Part shown: positions 1 to 8,112 of the stretch, one piece after another
Position numbering within the stretch: the stretch's first letter is position 1
Layout of the letters: every line of letters starts with the position of its first letter
NCBI GenBank assembly: GCA_002481295.1
Contig: DLDU01000025.1
Location: forward strand, 1 to 59,188
DNA length: 59,188 bases
Direction of reading: 5' to 3'
Source of the DNA: Prevotella sp. UBA7764
GTDB taxonomy: Bacteria; Bacteroidota; Bacteroidia; Bacteroidales; Bacteroidaceae
The notes under the pieces: model-generated
The model's database searches: none
What the model saw: only the letters and a program-made list of their open reading frames with translations
Told to the model about the DNA's origin: nothing
Program-made: the position numbers and the translations under genes

Positions 1-606
1 GACCGCAAGGTTACAGTGAAAGGACTGGCAGAGAAGGAGGTCAAGGCAGACAAGGTTACGTGGCCTATCGTATCGAAGGAGCTTGGCGACAACCTGCCGG
101 AACTTTACGACCGCATAGCCAAGAAGCAGAATACCATCAAGGCATTCCTCTTGAAGAACGGCATCAAGGAAAACGAGATCAGTGTCGGAGCACCAAAAGT
201 CGTCGACATGTCAGCCGACCAGTACAATTCCATGAACCACGCATACCGTTACAATATCACGCTCGTCATCACCGTAACGTCCAGTAACGTCGACCTTGTC
301 CGCAGTATTATCGCACGACAGGGTGAACTGCTCAAACAAGGCGTTGCCATCGTCGCTGCCGATTACGACCAGCAGACAAACTATGAGTATGTCTCATTCA
401 AGAAGATGAAACCGGAGATGATGACCGAGGCAATCGAGAATGCCGAGCAGACGGCAAAGCAATTCGCCAAAAACAGCAACTCAACACTCAACAAGATTGT
501 CAGCGCCAACCAGGGCGAGTTCTCAATCGAGGACCGTGATGCCAACACACCGTACATAAAACGTGTCCGCGTCGTCACCACAGTTACTTATTCTCTCAAG
601 GACTGA
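1..606 (+). CDS. SIMPL-domain (DUF541) protein, 5'-truncated by window edge
   Basis: The reading frame is open from base 1, so the gene begins upstream and the GTG at 16 is not a credible start. About 200 C-terminal residues are visible. They look like the SIMPL/DUF541 fold: 'VTVKGLAEKEVKADKVTW' opens the domain as the usual 'v.v.G.ge..v.PD.a' strand, followed by a helix with an aromatic/charged repeat and the late segment 'AIENAEQTAKQFAKNSNSTL', equivalent to 'A..dA..kA..lA...g..lg'. Bacteroidetes members are usually secreted or membrane-anchored and of unknown function; the N-terminal signal is outside the window. A small gene follows 57 nt downstream on the same strand, possibly co-transcribed. 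The family call is fairly secure, the role is unknown. Confidence 0.75.
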   Translation, partial: DRKVTVKGLAEKEVKADKVTWPIVSKELGDNLPELYDRIAKKQNTIKAFLLKNGIKENEISVGAPKVVDMSADQYNSMNHAYRYNITLVITVTSSNVDLVRSIIARQGELLKQGVAIVAADYDQQTNYEYVSFKKMKPEMMTEAIENAEQTAKQFAKNSNSTLNKIVSANQGEFSIEDRDANTPYIKRVRVVTTVTYSLKD

Positions 607-662
607 GTAAAGTTCTATGGCGATAAAAAGAGTATTTGCCAATAAATTTAATAACAATAAAG

Positions 663-881
663 ATGGAAGACTTAAAGGATTATATAGACAAGAGACAAAA
701 AGAACTTATCAGAGAAATAGGCTTCAAGGATGTGACCCCTACAGAAAGGGAGAAAAAACAAGGACCTACAACAGTTACAGGGGCAATCTCCTTTCTGGGA
801 AACGGAGAAGTGGAGCAGATAAAAGCCAGAGCAAAGGAGTGGGCAGACAACCAACGCTCACAGATGAAGAAGGACAAGTAA
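663..881 (+). CDS. 72-aa hypothetical protein, abuts an IS end
   Basis: I prefer the ATG at 663 (MEDLKDYIDKRQKELIREIG) over the in-frame ATG at 636, because the upstream codons look like AT-rich leader. The product is small, charged and probably helical, with a Gly/Thr-rich middle (GPTTVTGAISFLGNGE) and a lysine-rich tail ending KKDK. No signal peptide or membrane segment is visible and I recognise no family. The TAA stop (879-881) lies directly against the insertion sequence's left inverted repeat at 882, so the original C-terminus may have been longer. It follows the SIMPL gene on the same strand. Confidence 0.5.
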   Translation: MEDLKDYIDKRQKELIREIGFKDVTPTEREKKQGPTTVTGAISFLGNGEVEQIKARAKEWADNQRSQMKKDK

Positions 882-903
882 TTAGTGTTTACTGAATAAA
901 TTA
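882..903 (+). repeat. IS left terminal inverted repeat
   Basis: 22 nt matching the inverse of 2552-2573 at 18 positions; it begins one base after the stop of the 72-aa gene. Confidence 0.75.
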
Positions 904-994
904 TAATTCATTGATTTACAGTAAATTAGTTGTGTATTTGTTTGGTGTTTTAACATAAAATTTGTACACTTTGTAGTGTTAATAAGAGAAGAGA

Positions 995-2566
995 ATGAAG
1001 TATACATCGCAAAACAAGAACAAGCAACTGACGCTGGATTTGTTCAGGTCGTCCTTTGACGATTTGGACAAGCACAACCGCTGGGTTGTACTTGGCGACA
1101 CTCTTCCTTGGGCGGAGTTGGAGAAGATATACAACTCCCGTCTGCACAACAACCTCAAAGGTGCCGGCAACAAGCCTGCCCGTATGGTAATCGGCGCAAT
1201 GATTGTCAAGCACAAGCTTAGCCTCTCTGACGAGGAGACGATACAGATAATCCGCGAGAACCCGTATATGCAGTACCTGTGCGGCCTGACAGAATTGACG
1301 GACCGGCCAATATTCGACCCTTCCCTGTTCGTGGCGGTCCGCAACCGTATCACTGAAAAGGAGATAAATGACATGACCGTCCGGCTCCTTGAGGAGGAAC
1401 GCCGTCGCAAGGCTGAGGCAGCGGCAAGGAACGAGAATGAGCATGGACGGCAGGGAGGCCAGGGCTGTTCCAAGGAAGAAGCCGCACAGAATAAGAAGGA
1501 AGATGAGTTCGCGAAGGAGTTCACCGACTCCAAAGGCCGCAAGCACAAGGGAGTGCTTAAGATGGATGCCACTTGCGCCAATGCGGAGGTGCGTTATCCT
1601 GTCGACGTCGACATTGTCAATGACGGTTGCAGGGTCGTGGACAAGTACATAGGGGAGGTCTGCAAAGCGCTGCACATCTGCAAGCCACATACGGCTTATA
1701 AGGACGCACGGCGTGCATATCTCCTGCTTGTTAAGATGAAGAAGAGAGGAGGCAGGCTCGTCCGCCAGATCCTTTCCTACATGCTGCCCTGCCTTGGCAA
1801 GGAGCTGAGGCTCATCGTGGGTGTGTTCGTTGACCACAAGGGCAGCAAGGCTCTTCTTTCGAACAGTGATCAGCGCATCCTCAATGCCACTTTCGGCATG
1901 TACCAGCAGCAGTCTGAGATGCTTGCAAACCGCACCCATACGTGTGCAAAACGCATCGTCAGCATCTTCCAGCCGCACATAAGGCCGATAGTCCGCGGAA
2001 AGGCAAAGGCGAAGACAGAGTTCGGAGCCAAGATAGGCGCGAGCATCTATGAGGGATATACCTTTATCGACCACTACAGCTGGGATGCCTACAACGAGTG
2101 CTCCGACATGGCACTGCACATCAAACTGTTCGAGGAACGTTTCGGATACCTTCCGGCAACCATTCTTGCCGACAAGATATACATGAACACCGACAACAGG
2201 AAACTTCTGAAGGAATATGAGATAAACACATACAGCAAGCCGCTCGGCAGACCGCCGAAGAAAGAAAGGCCTCCTGAATACTACAGGAAGATGGAGAAGG
2301 TCATCGGGGACAGAAACGAAGTCGAATGCTCTTTCGGCACCGGCAAGAGAATATACAGAGTCGACAACATAAGAGCCAAGCTTCCGGACACGGCAAGATG
2401 CTGGACAGGAATGACCTATTTCGTCAAGAACGTGATGAAGTTCCTTAGGGAACTTTGTCTTCGACTTTTTGAGAAAATCCGTTTCTGGTTCCATTTATTC
2501 GATTTTGAGACGCATTTTAGAGTGGAACTACTACCACTCAAAAATGGCAAATTAATTTTTCAGTGA
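995..2566 (+). CDS. IS5-superfamily (IS1182-like) DDE transposase
   Basis: The 523-residue protein has an N-terminal DUF772-type helical domain (about 40-130, with 'KPARMVIGAMIVKHKLSLSD' and 'NPYMQYLCGL'). A charged, low-complexity linker (145-185) follows, then a DDE nuclease core. Candidate catalytic residues are Asp in 'LKMDATCANAEVRYP', Asp in 'ILADKIYMNTDNR' and Glu in 'EVECSFGTGKRIY'; the last has the usual 'R..iE..FG..K' context. The ATG at 995 has a purine-rich ribosome site (AGAGAAGAG) just upstream, and a TTTG / TACACTTTG pair at about 931-972 could be its own promoter. The gene ends seven bases before the right inverted repeat. It appears intact and potentially active. Confidence 0.88.
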   Translation: MKYTSQNKNKQLTLDLFRSSFDDLDKHNRWVVLGDTLPWAELEKIYNSRLHNNLKGAGNKPARMVIGAMIVKHKLSLSDEETIQIIRENPYMQYLCGLTELTDRPIFDPSLFVAVRNRITEKEINDMTVRLLEEERRRKAEAAARNENEHGRQGGQGCSKEEAAQNKKEDEFAKEFTDSKGRKHKGVLKMDATCANAEVRYPVDVDIVNDGCRVVDKYIGEVCKALHICKPHTAYKDARRAYLLLVKMKKRGGRLVRQILSYMLPCLGKELRLIVGVFVDHKGSKALLSNSDQRILNATFGMYQQQSEMLANRTHTCAKRIVSIFQPHIRPIVRGKAKAKTEFGAKIGASIYEGYTFIDHYSWDAYNECSDMALHIKLFEERFGYLPATILADKIYMNTDNRKLLKEYEINTYSKPLGRPPKKERPPEYYRKMEKVIGDRNEVECSFGTGKRIYRVDNIRAKLPDTARCWTGMTYFVKNVMKFLRELCLRLFEKIRFWFHLFDFETHFRVELLPLKNGKLIFQ

Positions 2567-2573
2567 ACACTAA
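2552..2573 (-). repeat. IS right terminal inverted repeat
   Basis: Inverse partner of 882-903. The transposase stop codon overlaps its inner part. Confidence 0.75.
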
Positions 2574-2701
2574 ATATATTTGGAAGTCTCATCCATACGC
2601 AAGGAGATCTTCGCCTATATATATATAATTGCCAACTATATTTAATAAGGTGTAAAGACGTGGGTTCAGTCTTTATGAGAAACGGCTCTTGCAGCATTCT
2701 A

Positions 2702-2742
2702 CTCCCCTCTCCTTGGGAGAGGGGGAAGGGGGGTGAGGCTTG
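2702..2742 (-). repeat. GC-rich palindromic intergenic repeat, copy 1
   Basis: Read on the minus strand this is CAAGCCTCACCCCCC followed by a CCCCTCTCC/GGAGAGGGG hairpin. It begins two bases after the stop of the minus-strand kinase gene. Copies are at 8788, 53978 and 59168, all in the sense orientation just 3' of a gene. It may serve as a terminator or be a REP-like element. The 2574-2701 stretch between the IS and this repeat holds nothing I recognise. Confidence 0.8.
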
Positions 2743-2744
2743 AT

Positions 2745-3791
2745 TTATTTAATGTTGTTGATCGTCTTCCCGAATTTCTTTTGCAGCAGCTTAGTCAAAG
2801 CGATACCTCTCCGCGTTTGCTTGACGAGATCGTCGTGAAGTCCCGAGAGGTCATTGAAGAGATCAGCCGCGCTCGTCTGCAAGAGGTTGGGACGTCGCAA
2901 CCGTTTGTCGCCATTGGGATTGACGATGATGCGGATACCTTTTTCCTCGACATGCACATCTATGTCCTTTCCTGTCATGGCGGGATCACCATCAAAGTGA
3001 ATTACGCCCGGCACCTGACGGTGAATCGTCAGGTGCTTGGTGCGGAATGTCTTGATGCGAGAGCTCTTGTCAAGCGTCTTGCTGAACATGTCGATGGCGA
3101 TCTGAGGAGCCTCAAGAACGTTGAAAGGCTCCATAATCACCACGTCCATCAGTCCGTCGCTCATCGATGCCTGAGGAGCAATATAGGCGTTGTTGCCATA
3201 TTGCGAGGCGTTGGCACAGGTGATCAGAAACGCTTTATAGCTTTGCGTACCCGTGTCGTCCTTTAATATATAGGTCTCCGGCTTGTATTTCAAACCTTCC
3301 TCCAGCACTTTCTGCACGTAAGTGACCGGTCCACGCTTGCCTGCTTCAGCGAACTTCTGGCTGACGAAGGCGTCAAAGCCCATGCCGCAGGTACAGAAAA
3401 ACGGCATGTCGTTGATCACGCAATAATCGAGATCATGAACCACAAAGTCGTTGATGATGCCAAGGCTCTTCTTGATATCACGTGGTATGAGCAGGTGTCT
3501 GGCCAGTCCGTTGCCCGATCCGCAAGGGATGATGCCCAAAGCAGTATGAGTGTGAACCAGACCGCGCGCCACCTCGTTCACAGTGCCGTCACCACCAACA
3601 GCCACCACAGCATCCACGCTACGCTCGCTGGCTGCATGGGCCATCGTCGTGGCGTCACCGGGACCTTGGGTCATTTGGATGTCGATGTCAAACAAGTCGT
3701 GATTGATATTTTGAGTAATGAACTCAGGAATAACCCGTTTGCTCGTCGTCCCGGAACAGGGGTTGATGATGAACAGTATTTTCTTTTTCAT
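2745..3791 (-). CDS. Diacylglycerol/sphingoid-base kinase-like lipid kinase
   Basis: The 348-residue protein belongs to the DAGK catalytic (YegS/LCB5) family, which phosphorylates lipid hydroxyls with ATP. Visible motifs are 'INPCSG' near the N-terminus, the nucleotide-binding 'VAVGGDGTVNEVARGL' (GGDGT at 66-70) and 'PCGSGNGLARHL' (91-100), then 'FFCTCGMGFDAFVS' and the C-terminal 'HFDGDPAM', which matches the usual 'DGE' motif with Asp replacing Glu. I chose the ATG at 3791 because MKKKILFIINP is the canonical start; an in-frame ATG at 3872 would add a hydrophobic but atypical extension. It is divergent from serine palmitoyltransferase, so the substrate may be a sphingoid base or ceramide rather than diacylglycerol. 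That substrate assignment is inference. Confidence 0.85.
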   Translation of the reverse strand: MKKKILFIINPCSGTTSKRVIPEFITQNINHDLFDIDIQMTQGPGDATTMAHAASERSVDAVVAVGGDGTVNEVARGLVHTHTALGIIPCGSGNGLARHLLIPRDIKKSLGIINDFVVHDLDYCVINDMPFFCTCGMGFDAFVSQKFAEAGKRGPVTYVQKVLEEGLKYKPETYILKDDTGTQSYKAFLITCANASQYGNNAYIAPQASMSDGLMDVVIMEPFNVLEAPQIAIDMFSKTLDKSSRIKTFRTKHLTIHRQVPGVIHFDGDPAMTGKDIDVHVEEKGIRIIVNPNGDKRLRRPNLLQTSAADLFNDLSGLHDDLVKQTRRGIALTKLLQKKFGKTINNIK

Positions 3792-3899
3792 GAGGGCAAA
3801 TTTATGTAATATAAATGAAATGAGAGAAGAAAAGATCAATAAAAATTGCAAAATCAGACGATTTCTGCGCAAAAAGCGCTGATTGTGCCATAAATTTTG

Positions 3900-3907
3900 T
3901 AACTTTG
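3900..3907 (+). promoter_or_regulatory. -7-like box (TAACTTTG) for spt
   Basis: This matches the Bacteroidota -7 element TAnnTTTG and lies 46 nt before the serine palmitoyltransferase start. I do not see a good TTTG -33 partner at the expected spacing, so only the -7 half is supported. Confidence 0.5.
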
Positions 3908-3953
3908 CAGCCTAAGTATAAACAACGTAGTGTTATCTACACCTATTTAAAAG

Positions 3954-5141
3954 ATGGGACAGTTACAAGAAAGATACAAGAACTACCGTGTACCTCAGAA
4001 GTACATGGAGGAAGGCGTATATCCTTATTTCCGTGAAATTACAAGCAAGCAGGGCCCTGAGGTGACTATGGAAGGCCATCAGGTGCTGATGTTCGGAAGC
4101 AATGCCTACACAGGTCTGACGGGCGACGATCGTGTGATCGCTGCCGCCGAGAAGGCACTCCTTAAGTATGGTTCCGGTTGTGCAGGCAGCCGTTTCCTCA
4201 ATGGAACCCTCGACATCCACGTGCAGTTGGAGAAAGAGTTGGCTGAGTTTGAGCACAAAGACGGAGCTCTGTGCTTCTCCACTGGTTTCTCTGTCAATGC
4301 GGGTGTCATTCCCCAGTTGGTCGGTCGTGGTGACTATGTCATCTGCGATGACCGTGACCATGCTTCCATCGTTGACGGACGCCGTCTGAGTTTCGCCACT
4401 CAGCTCCACTACAAGCACAACGACATGGAGGACTTGGAGCGCGTTTTAAAGAAGTTGCCTCATGAGGCTGTGAAGCTGATTGTCGTCGATGGCGTTTTCT
4501 CCATGGAAGGCGACTTGGCCAAGCTGCCTGAGATCGTGGAACTGAAACATAAGTACAACTGCTCGATCATGGTCGACGAGGCTCATGGTCTCGGTGTCTT
4601 CGGTGAGCAGGGTCGCGGTGTCTGCCACCACTTTGGCCTGCAGGATGAGGTAGACGTCATCATGGGTACGTTCTCCAAGAGTCTTGCTTCCATCGGTGGC
4701 TTTGTGGCTGCTGACTGGGACACCATCAACTATCTGCGTCACACCTCCCGCACTTATATCTTCTCCGCCAGTGACACGCCGGCCGCAACAGCCGCTGCCA
4801 TCGAGGCGCTGCACATCATTCAGGAGGAGCCGGAGCGTATCCAGCATTTGTGGAATGTGACCAATTACGCCCTGAAACGCTTCCGTGAGGAAGGCTTCGA
4901 GATTGGCGAGACCGAGAGTCCTATCATTCCGCTGTATGTCCGCGACAGCTACAAGACATTCCTCGTCACCAAGCTGGCTTTCGACCGTGGCGTATTCATC
5001 AACCCTGTCATTCCGCCCGCATGCGCTCCGCAGGATACTTTGGTCCGCTTCGCACTGATGGCTACTCACAGCAAAGAGCAAGTCGAGCGCGGTGTGCAGA
5101 TCCTCAAGCAGATCTTTGTCGAGCAGGGTATCATCAAGTAA
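3954..5141 (+). CDS. spt: Serine palmitoyltransferase (alpha-oxoamine synthase)
   Basis: This 395-residue PLP enzyme condenses serine with a fatty acyl-CoA/ACP to 3-ketosphinganine, the first step of sphingolipid synthesis in Bacteroidales. It has the alpha-oxoamine synthase signatures: 'NYR..KYMEEGVYPYFREI' at the N-terminus typical of the Bacteroides enzyme, the PLP-stacking His136 in 'DDRDHASIVDG', 'VDEAHGLGVFG' (Asp208, His211) and the Schiff-base Lys242 in 'GTFSKSLASIGG'. The paralogous alternative is 2-amino-3-ketobutyrate CoA ligase (Kbl), which has the same fold. The divergent lipid-kinase neighbour and the Bacteroidales SPT-like N-terminus favour SPT. A strong intrinsic terminator follows. 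Confidence 0.85.
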   Translation: MGQLQERYKNYRVPQKYMEEGVYPYFREITSKQGPEVTMEGHQVLMFGSNAYTGLTGDDRVIAAAEKALLKYGSGCAGSRFLNGTLDIHVQLEKELAEFEHKDGALCFSTGFSVNAGVIPQLVGRGDYVICDDRDHASIVDGRRLSFATQLHYKHNDMEDLERVLKKLPHEAVKLIVVDGVFSMEGDLAKLPEIVELKHKYNCSIMVDEAHGLGVFGEQGRGVCHHFGLQDEVDVIMGTFSKSLASIGGFVAADWDTINYLRHTSRTYIFSASDTPAATAAAIEALHIIQEEPERIQHLWNVTNYALKRFREEGFEIGETESPIIPLYVRDSYKTFLVTKLAFDRGVFINPVIPPACAPQDTLVRFALMATHSKEQVERGVQILKQIFVEQGIIK

Positions 5142-5185
5142 ATACTTGCAAAGAGTCATCCATCCCGCATGTTGGGAAAAATGAT

Positions 5186-5217
5186 AAAAAACGTCGCCTG
5201 TGGCGACGTTTTTTTTA
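5186..5217 (+). terminator. Intrinsic terminator after spt
   Basis: AACGTCGCC / GGCGACGTT stem with a 3-nt loop (TGT), an A-run before and a T-run after. It lies 45 nt past the spt stop. Confidence 0.9.
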
Positions 5218-5340
5218 TTTTCTTTCGTCCTTGGCTCTGATTTTGGCAATTTCTGAGTCTTTTTCTAACTACCACTTAATCAGTTATTTACAGAAGCCCT
5301 TTGCTTTTGTTCTCCTCTTTTGTAAAGCATTCAGAAGTCA

Positions 5341-5417
5341 TCACGCCGAGATGACATCATCATTCCAGTGGTTTGACACCGACATCTCGGTGAGATGACC
5401 TCGCCATCTCGCCGAGC
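5341..5417. repeat. Cluster of GAGATG-type palindromes
   Basis: Several versions of ATCTCGGYGAGATG occur in 77 nt: CGCCGAGATGA (5344), GACATCTCGGTGAGATGAC (5381) and CGCCATCTCGCCGAG (5402). The same style of cluster recurs at 44838-44899. The rest of 5218-5740 contains no gene I can support. Confidence 0.6.
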
Positions 5418-5740
5418 AGCATTGCCAATACGCCATAGTTTCTCATAAAAGCTCAGTTTCGAGTCGCCCCGAGTACACTTTTTTTGAATCTGAAGTATGT
5501 TTCACACTTATTTCTCGCTGGAGTATCCATGTTTCACGACCTTTTTTTGTCATTATAAATTATCGGCAAACGATTGAGGCTTTCAAAGAGGGACGAGACA
5601 TAGATCATATTTCCATTGATAGAGTAGGGCAGTAGTGTATCCATAAGATGCGCAAGAGGGAACAAATCGCTAAAAGGTGGACATTTTTTATGAATAAACA
5701 TTTTTTATACCTTTGGGATTATAATTTTTGCCTCATCAAA

Positions 5741-5772
5741 TTTGTGTATGATGAAAATAGTCAGTACCTTTG
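5741..5772 (+). promoter_or_regulatory. Bacteroidota-type promoter (TTTG-20-TACCTTTG)
   Basis: TTTG at 5741-5744 and TACCTTTG at 5765-5772 with exactly 20 nt between them. A long (about 470 nt) leader would separate it from the fimbrillin-like remnant. No ORF of note starts within 200 nt, so it may drive a noncoding leader or have lost its original gene. Confidence 0.65.
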
Positions 5773-5875
5773 CACCGTAAAATGAGGATATTATAGTTCT
5801 TACATGATTTTCAGTATGGTATTAGCTGCAGTAACATGATCTTTTCTGCAATTTAAATATAAAAAATGGAAAGGT

Positions 5876-5897
5876 GCCACGAGTTTATGCTTGTGGC
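5876..5897 (+). other. Hairpin in the leader region
   Basis: GCCACGAG / CTTGTGGC stem with a 6-nt loop, about 100 nt downstream of the 5741 promoter. It is followed by CCTCCTTT, which could be part of a larger RNA fold. I found no match to a riboswitch I know. Confidence 0.4.
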
Positions 5898-5959
5898 CCT
5901 CCTTTAGCGTAGTTGGCTGACAGGTTAAGGAACGATTAGATTTCATTCAGGATAACAAA

Positions 5960-6085
5960 CAAGAAAAAAGCCGGCAACGCAGCAACATAGCAACACAACG
6001 ATATACATAACACAACAAGACAACAACACAACGAATATAAAGTAACAATACAACGAACACAAGACAACAACATAAACTCTGGATT
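5960..6085 (+). repeat. G-poor ACA/CAACA-rich stretch
   Basis: Roughly 125 nt dominated by irregular AACACAAC / ACAACAACA units, almost without G and T. It would make an unstructured RNA leader upstream of the fimbrillin-like frame. No exact repeat period is apparent. Confidence 0.6.
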
Positions 6086-6278
6086 ACAAACTCATTTTCA
6101 ATTGTTGAATTATTGCGATAGAACATGGGCAGAGATTGACTCTGTCCACAAAGTCAAATGCAATAAAAAATGCAGTAGGGATGGGCTCCCACAAACACAA
6201 AAGACATATAAACATCAGTATAACACAAACATATCAGCATTATGAATTATTCCCCCTACAGTTTCAATAAAAGCTGCG

Positions 6279-7273
6279 ATGATAAGAGAAAAGTCAATTA
6301 GTTCTTTGGACGTGCACATCCATTTAGGTGCTCAGATTCCCGTGGATCGCGTGACAATCGGTGTCTTTGGTCACGATGGCAAAACGAAAATGTAAAGACA
6401 CTGGAAGCTGCTGCTGTCAGACAGGACACGGTCCGGCTTCCCATGTCCTCCCAACTGAGCGCATCCGACCACGTACTGGTAATGTGCAATGCGCCGGCAG
6501 ACTTCTATGAGGGCTGCATTACCGACGAACAAGCCTTCCGCAACCGGCAGATGACAATCGACGAAGCACTGAGCAACTGCATGTCCCCCAGTCTTGGGAG
6601 TGACGCACACTTGCCAATGTTCGGTGAATCCCAAACACTGACACCAGCCAACAGCGCCGGACTGCTGTACACTGCCGAAGTGAGCGTATTCCCCCTTCTG
6701 GCTAAAATCACGGTAGACCATTTCGAAATCGACCTACAGTCATTCAACGGCGAGCGTGGCAGGGATCTCTTTATCCCGGAAAACCTCCTGCTCACCAACG
6801 TACCGGAGGCTCTCTCGCCCGGTGAGGTCTGTGCTGATTGCTGCCACGGCGATATGTCGCACTATGGGATGCCGGGCTTTCGAGGACACAGTTGCCTCTG
6901 CACCAATGGAATCACAGCCGTCAGTGGACACCATTTCCTCAAGAATCTTCCGCTTTTCTCACCGTCATGCGACAGTGACAGCAACCATCCACTCATGCTT
7001 GTCGTCAAGGGACAGTTTGCGCCCTATGGAGTCGGACAGATGCTGATGCCGACGTGTTTTCCTCTTCCTTTAGGCAGCATCAAAGCCGGAATACACTATC
7101 ACATCAGTGCAACGGTAGGCGGCATTGGTAGCAGTCCGGTGTACGACGCGCAGGGCAATCCCATATATACGCCGTTGGATGAAATCAACAACAAGATAAC
7201 AGTCGAAGCCTGTCCCTTCGATGACATGCTTTCACCAAACACGCCCTCACAACAATACATCCACAATAATTAA
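6279..7273 (+). pseudogene. Fimbrillin (Mfa-like/FimA-type) relative, frameshifted and lacking a signal peptide
   Basis: Two frames carry consecutive parts of one protein. 6279-6392 reads MIREKSISSLDVHIHLGAQI... GVFGHDGKTKM and stops. The frame open from 6302 takes over as NVKTLEAAAVRQDTVRLPMS and continues to 7273. Adding one A to the AAAA run near 6386-6389 would join them (HDGKTK-NVKTLEAA). Fimbrillin-like features are the early beta strand, 'HLPMFGESQTLT' then 'YTAEVSVFPLLAKITVDHFEI' (the 'lPM.G... v.v.R.vAki' region), 'PENLLLTNVPE', and the terminal 'IKAGIHYHISATVGGIGSS', matching 'v..g..Y.l.v.i.G.Gs'. No lipoprotein signal peptide is present in any frame upstream. If translated intact from 6443 it would be a 276-residue fragment. 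The family call is moderate; the broken state is likely. Confidence 0.6.
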
Positions 7274-7409
7274 GCAAACATTTATTCAATAGATTCATAT
7301 AATATCACTCATTATTTAAGTATAGTAGCTCCATTTTTACTATACAGGTTTGTAAATGCAAGATGGAAGGGATTCCGGGACTTGCATTTGTTCCAATAAG
7401 AAAAGTAAG

Positions 7410-7445
7410 CGGCCGCACTTCGGGGAGAAGTGCGGCCGTTGTTGT
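7410..7445 (+). terminator. Intrinsic terminator after the fimbrillin-like gene
   Basis: A perfect 12-bp stem CGGCCGCACTTC / GAAGTGCGGCCG with a 5-nt loop, followed by TTGTTGTCTTTTCTT. Confidence 0.85.
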
Positions 7446-7469
7446 CTTTTCTTAATTTGTTATAATTCA

Positions 7470-7501
7470 TTTGGTTATCTCACTTTTTTGTCTTAACTTT
7501 G
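7470..7501 (+). promoter_or_regulatory. Promoter of the SLT-domain gene
   Basis: TTTG at 7470-7473 and TAACTTTG at 7494-7501 with a 20-nt spacer. It lies about 140 nt upstream of the gene at 7642, giving a structured 5' leader. Confidence 0.75.
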
Positions 7502-7596
7502 TAAAGTTAATGTGAGGATAACCAGTTTCTACAGAATTAATTGGAGGCTTTCCTCTTATGTTGAACGGAGTTGGATAGCGCTTGTTTTTAACCTAT

Positions 7597-7622
7597 CCGG
7601 GATCTGTCTTTTATAGATCCGG
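7597..7622 (+). other. Leader hairpin before the SLT-domain gene
   Basis: CCGGGATCT / AGATCCGG pair around a 9-nt loop with a one-base bulge, ending 20 nt before the start codon. It could affect translation or be an mRNA stabiliser; no known riboswitch is recognised. Confidence 0.45.
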
Positions 7623-7641
7623 GCTCCATAAATAGTTAGTT

Positions 7642-8094
7642 ATGCAAGGTATAAAGAGAAACGTTTTATTGATTTTGACGATGCTTTTTGTCGGAACTTT
7701 CAGCGCTTTTGCGGGTAACAATCTGGATTCCGACGCAGTAGACTCTTCACAGAGCGATTATTGGGAAAATGTGATGAACGCAATCATTCAAGTGGAGAGT
7801 GGTGGTAACAGCAAGGCTAAGAGTGGTAGTTCGGTGGGAGCTATGCAGATCACACCGCTGCTTGTGGCTGAGTGCAACAACATCCTCAGAAGCAGGAGAA
7901 GTAAGAAACGGTATAAACTCTCTGACCGTCTGAGTGTTAAGAAATCGAAGGAGATGTTTCTTCTGATACAGTCGAAGTACAATCCGCTACGTAATATTGA
8001 ACAGGCGATACGCTCGTGGAATGGCGGTATCCACTATAGTGTGAAGCGAACGCAGCGCTATCTGGAGCGTGTCCTAAAGGTCATGAAAGGTTAA
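7642..8094 (+). CDS. Small secreted SLT-type lytic transglycosylase-like protein
   Basis: 150 residues: a signal peptide (1-24, ending FSAFAG) and a minimal transglycosylase SLT fold. Signatures are 'MNAIIQVESGGNSKAKSGS', where the Glu of VESGG is the expected catalytic acid, 'GAMQITPLLVAECN', and the late 'IRSWNGG', equivalent to 'a.A.YN.G'. The family cleaves the glycan strand of peptidoglycan in the periplasm. It is short for the family and has no LysM or other binding domain. An SGNH-fold gene follows 18 nt downstream, so the two are probably one operon. Confidence 0.75.
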   Translation: MQGIKRNVLLILTMLFVGTFSAFAGNNLDSDAVDSSQSDYWENVMNAIIQVESGGNSKAKSGSSVGAMQITPLLVAECNNILRSRRSKKRYKLSDRLSVKKSKEMFLLIQSKYNPLRNIEQAIRSWNGGIHYSVKRTQRYLERVLKVMKG

Positions 8095-8112
8095 CACACC
8101 TTATATATAATA

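Larger units (their letters stand above)
882..2573 (+). mobile_element. Insertion sequence, IS5-superfamily type, about 1.69 kb
   Basis: A single transposase gene is bounded by imperfect terminal inverted repeats. The left end reads TTAGTGTTTACTGAATAAAT and the reverse complement of the right end reads TTAGTGTTCACTGAAAAATT; 18 of 22 positions agree. I see no clear target-site duplication: the flanks are ...AAGTAA on the left and ATATAT... on the right. The element appears complete, with an intact transposase. The boundaries are inferred from the inverted repeats and could be off by a few bases. Confidence 0.8.

Noticed and set aside
950..2494. 514-codon open frame antisense to the transposase
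   Set aside because: Opposite strand of a well-defined DDE transposase and without recognisable domains.
5871..5960. Cobalamin- or other riboswitch in the leader (GGTGCCAC..., CTGACAGGTTAAGG)
   Set aside because: Superficially like a B12-box fragment, but the conserved core is absent and the downstream gene is a surface-protein remnant.
6242..6301. 19-codon frame just upstream of the fimbrillin remnant (MNYSPYSFNKSCDDK...)
   Set aside because: Too short and not a signal peptide; most likely a chance frame or a decayed part of the pseudogene start.
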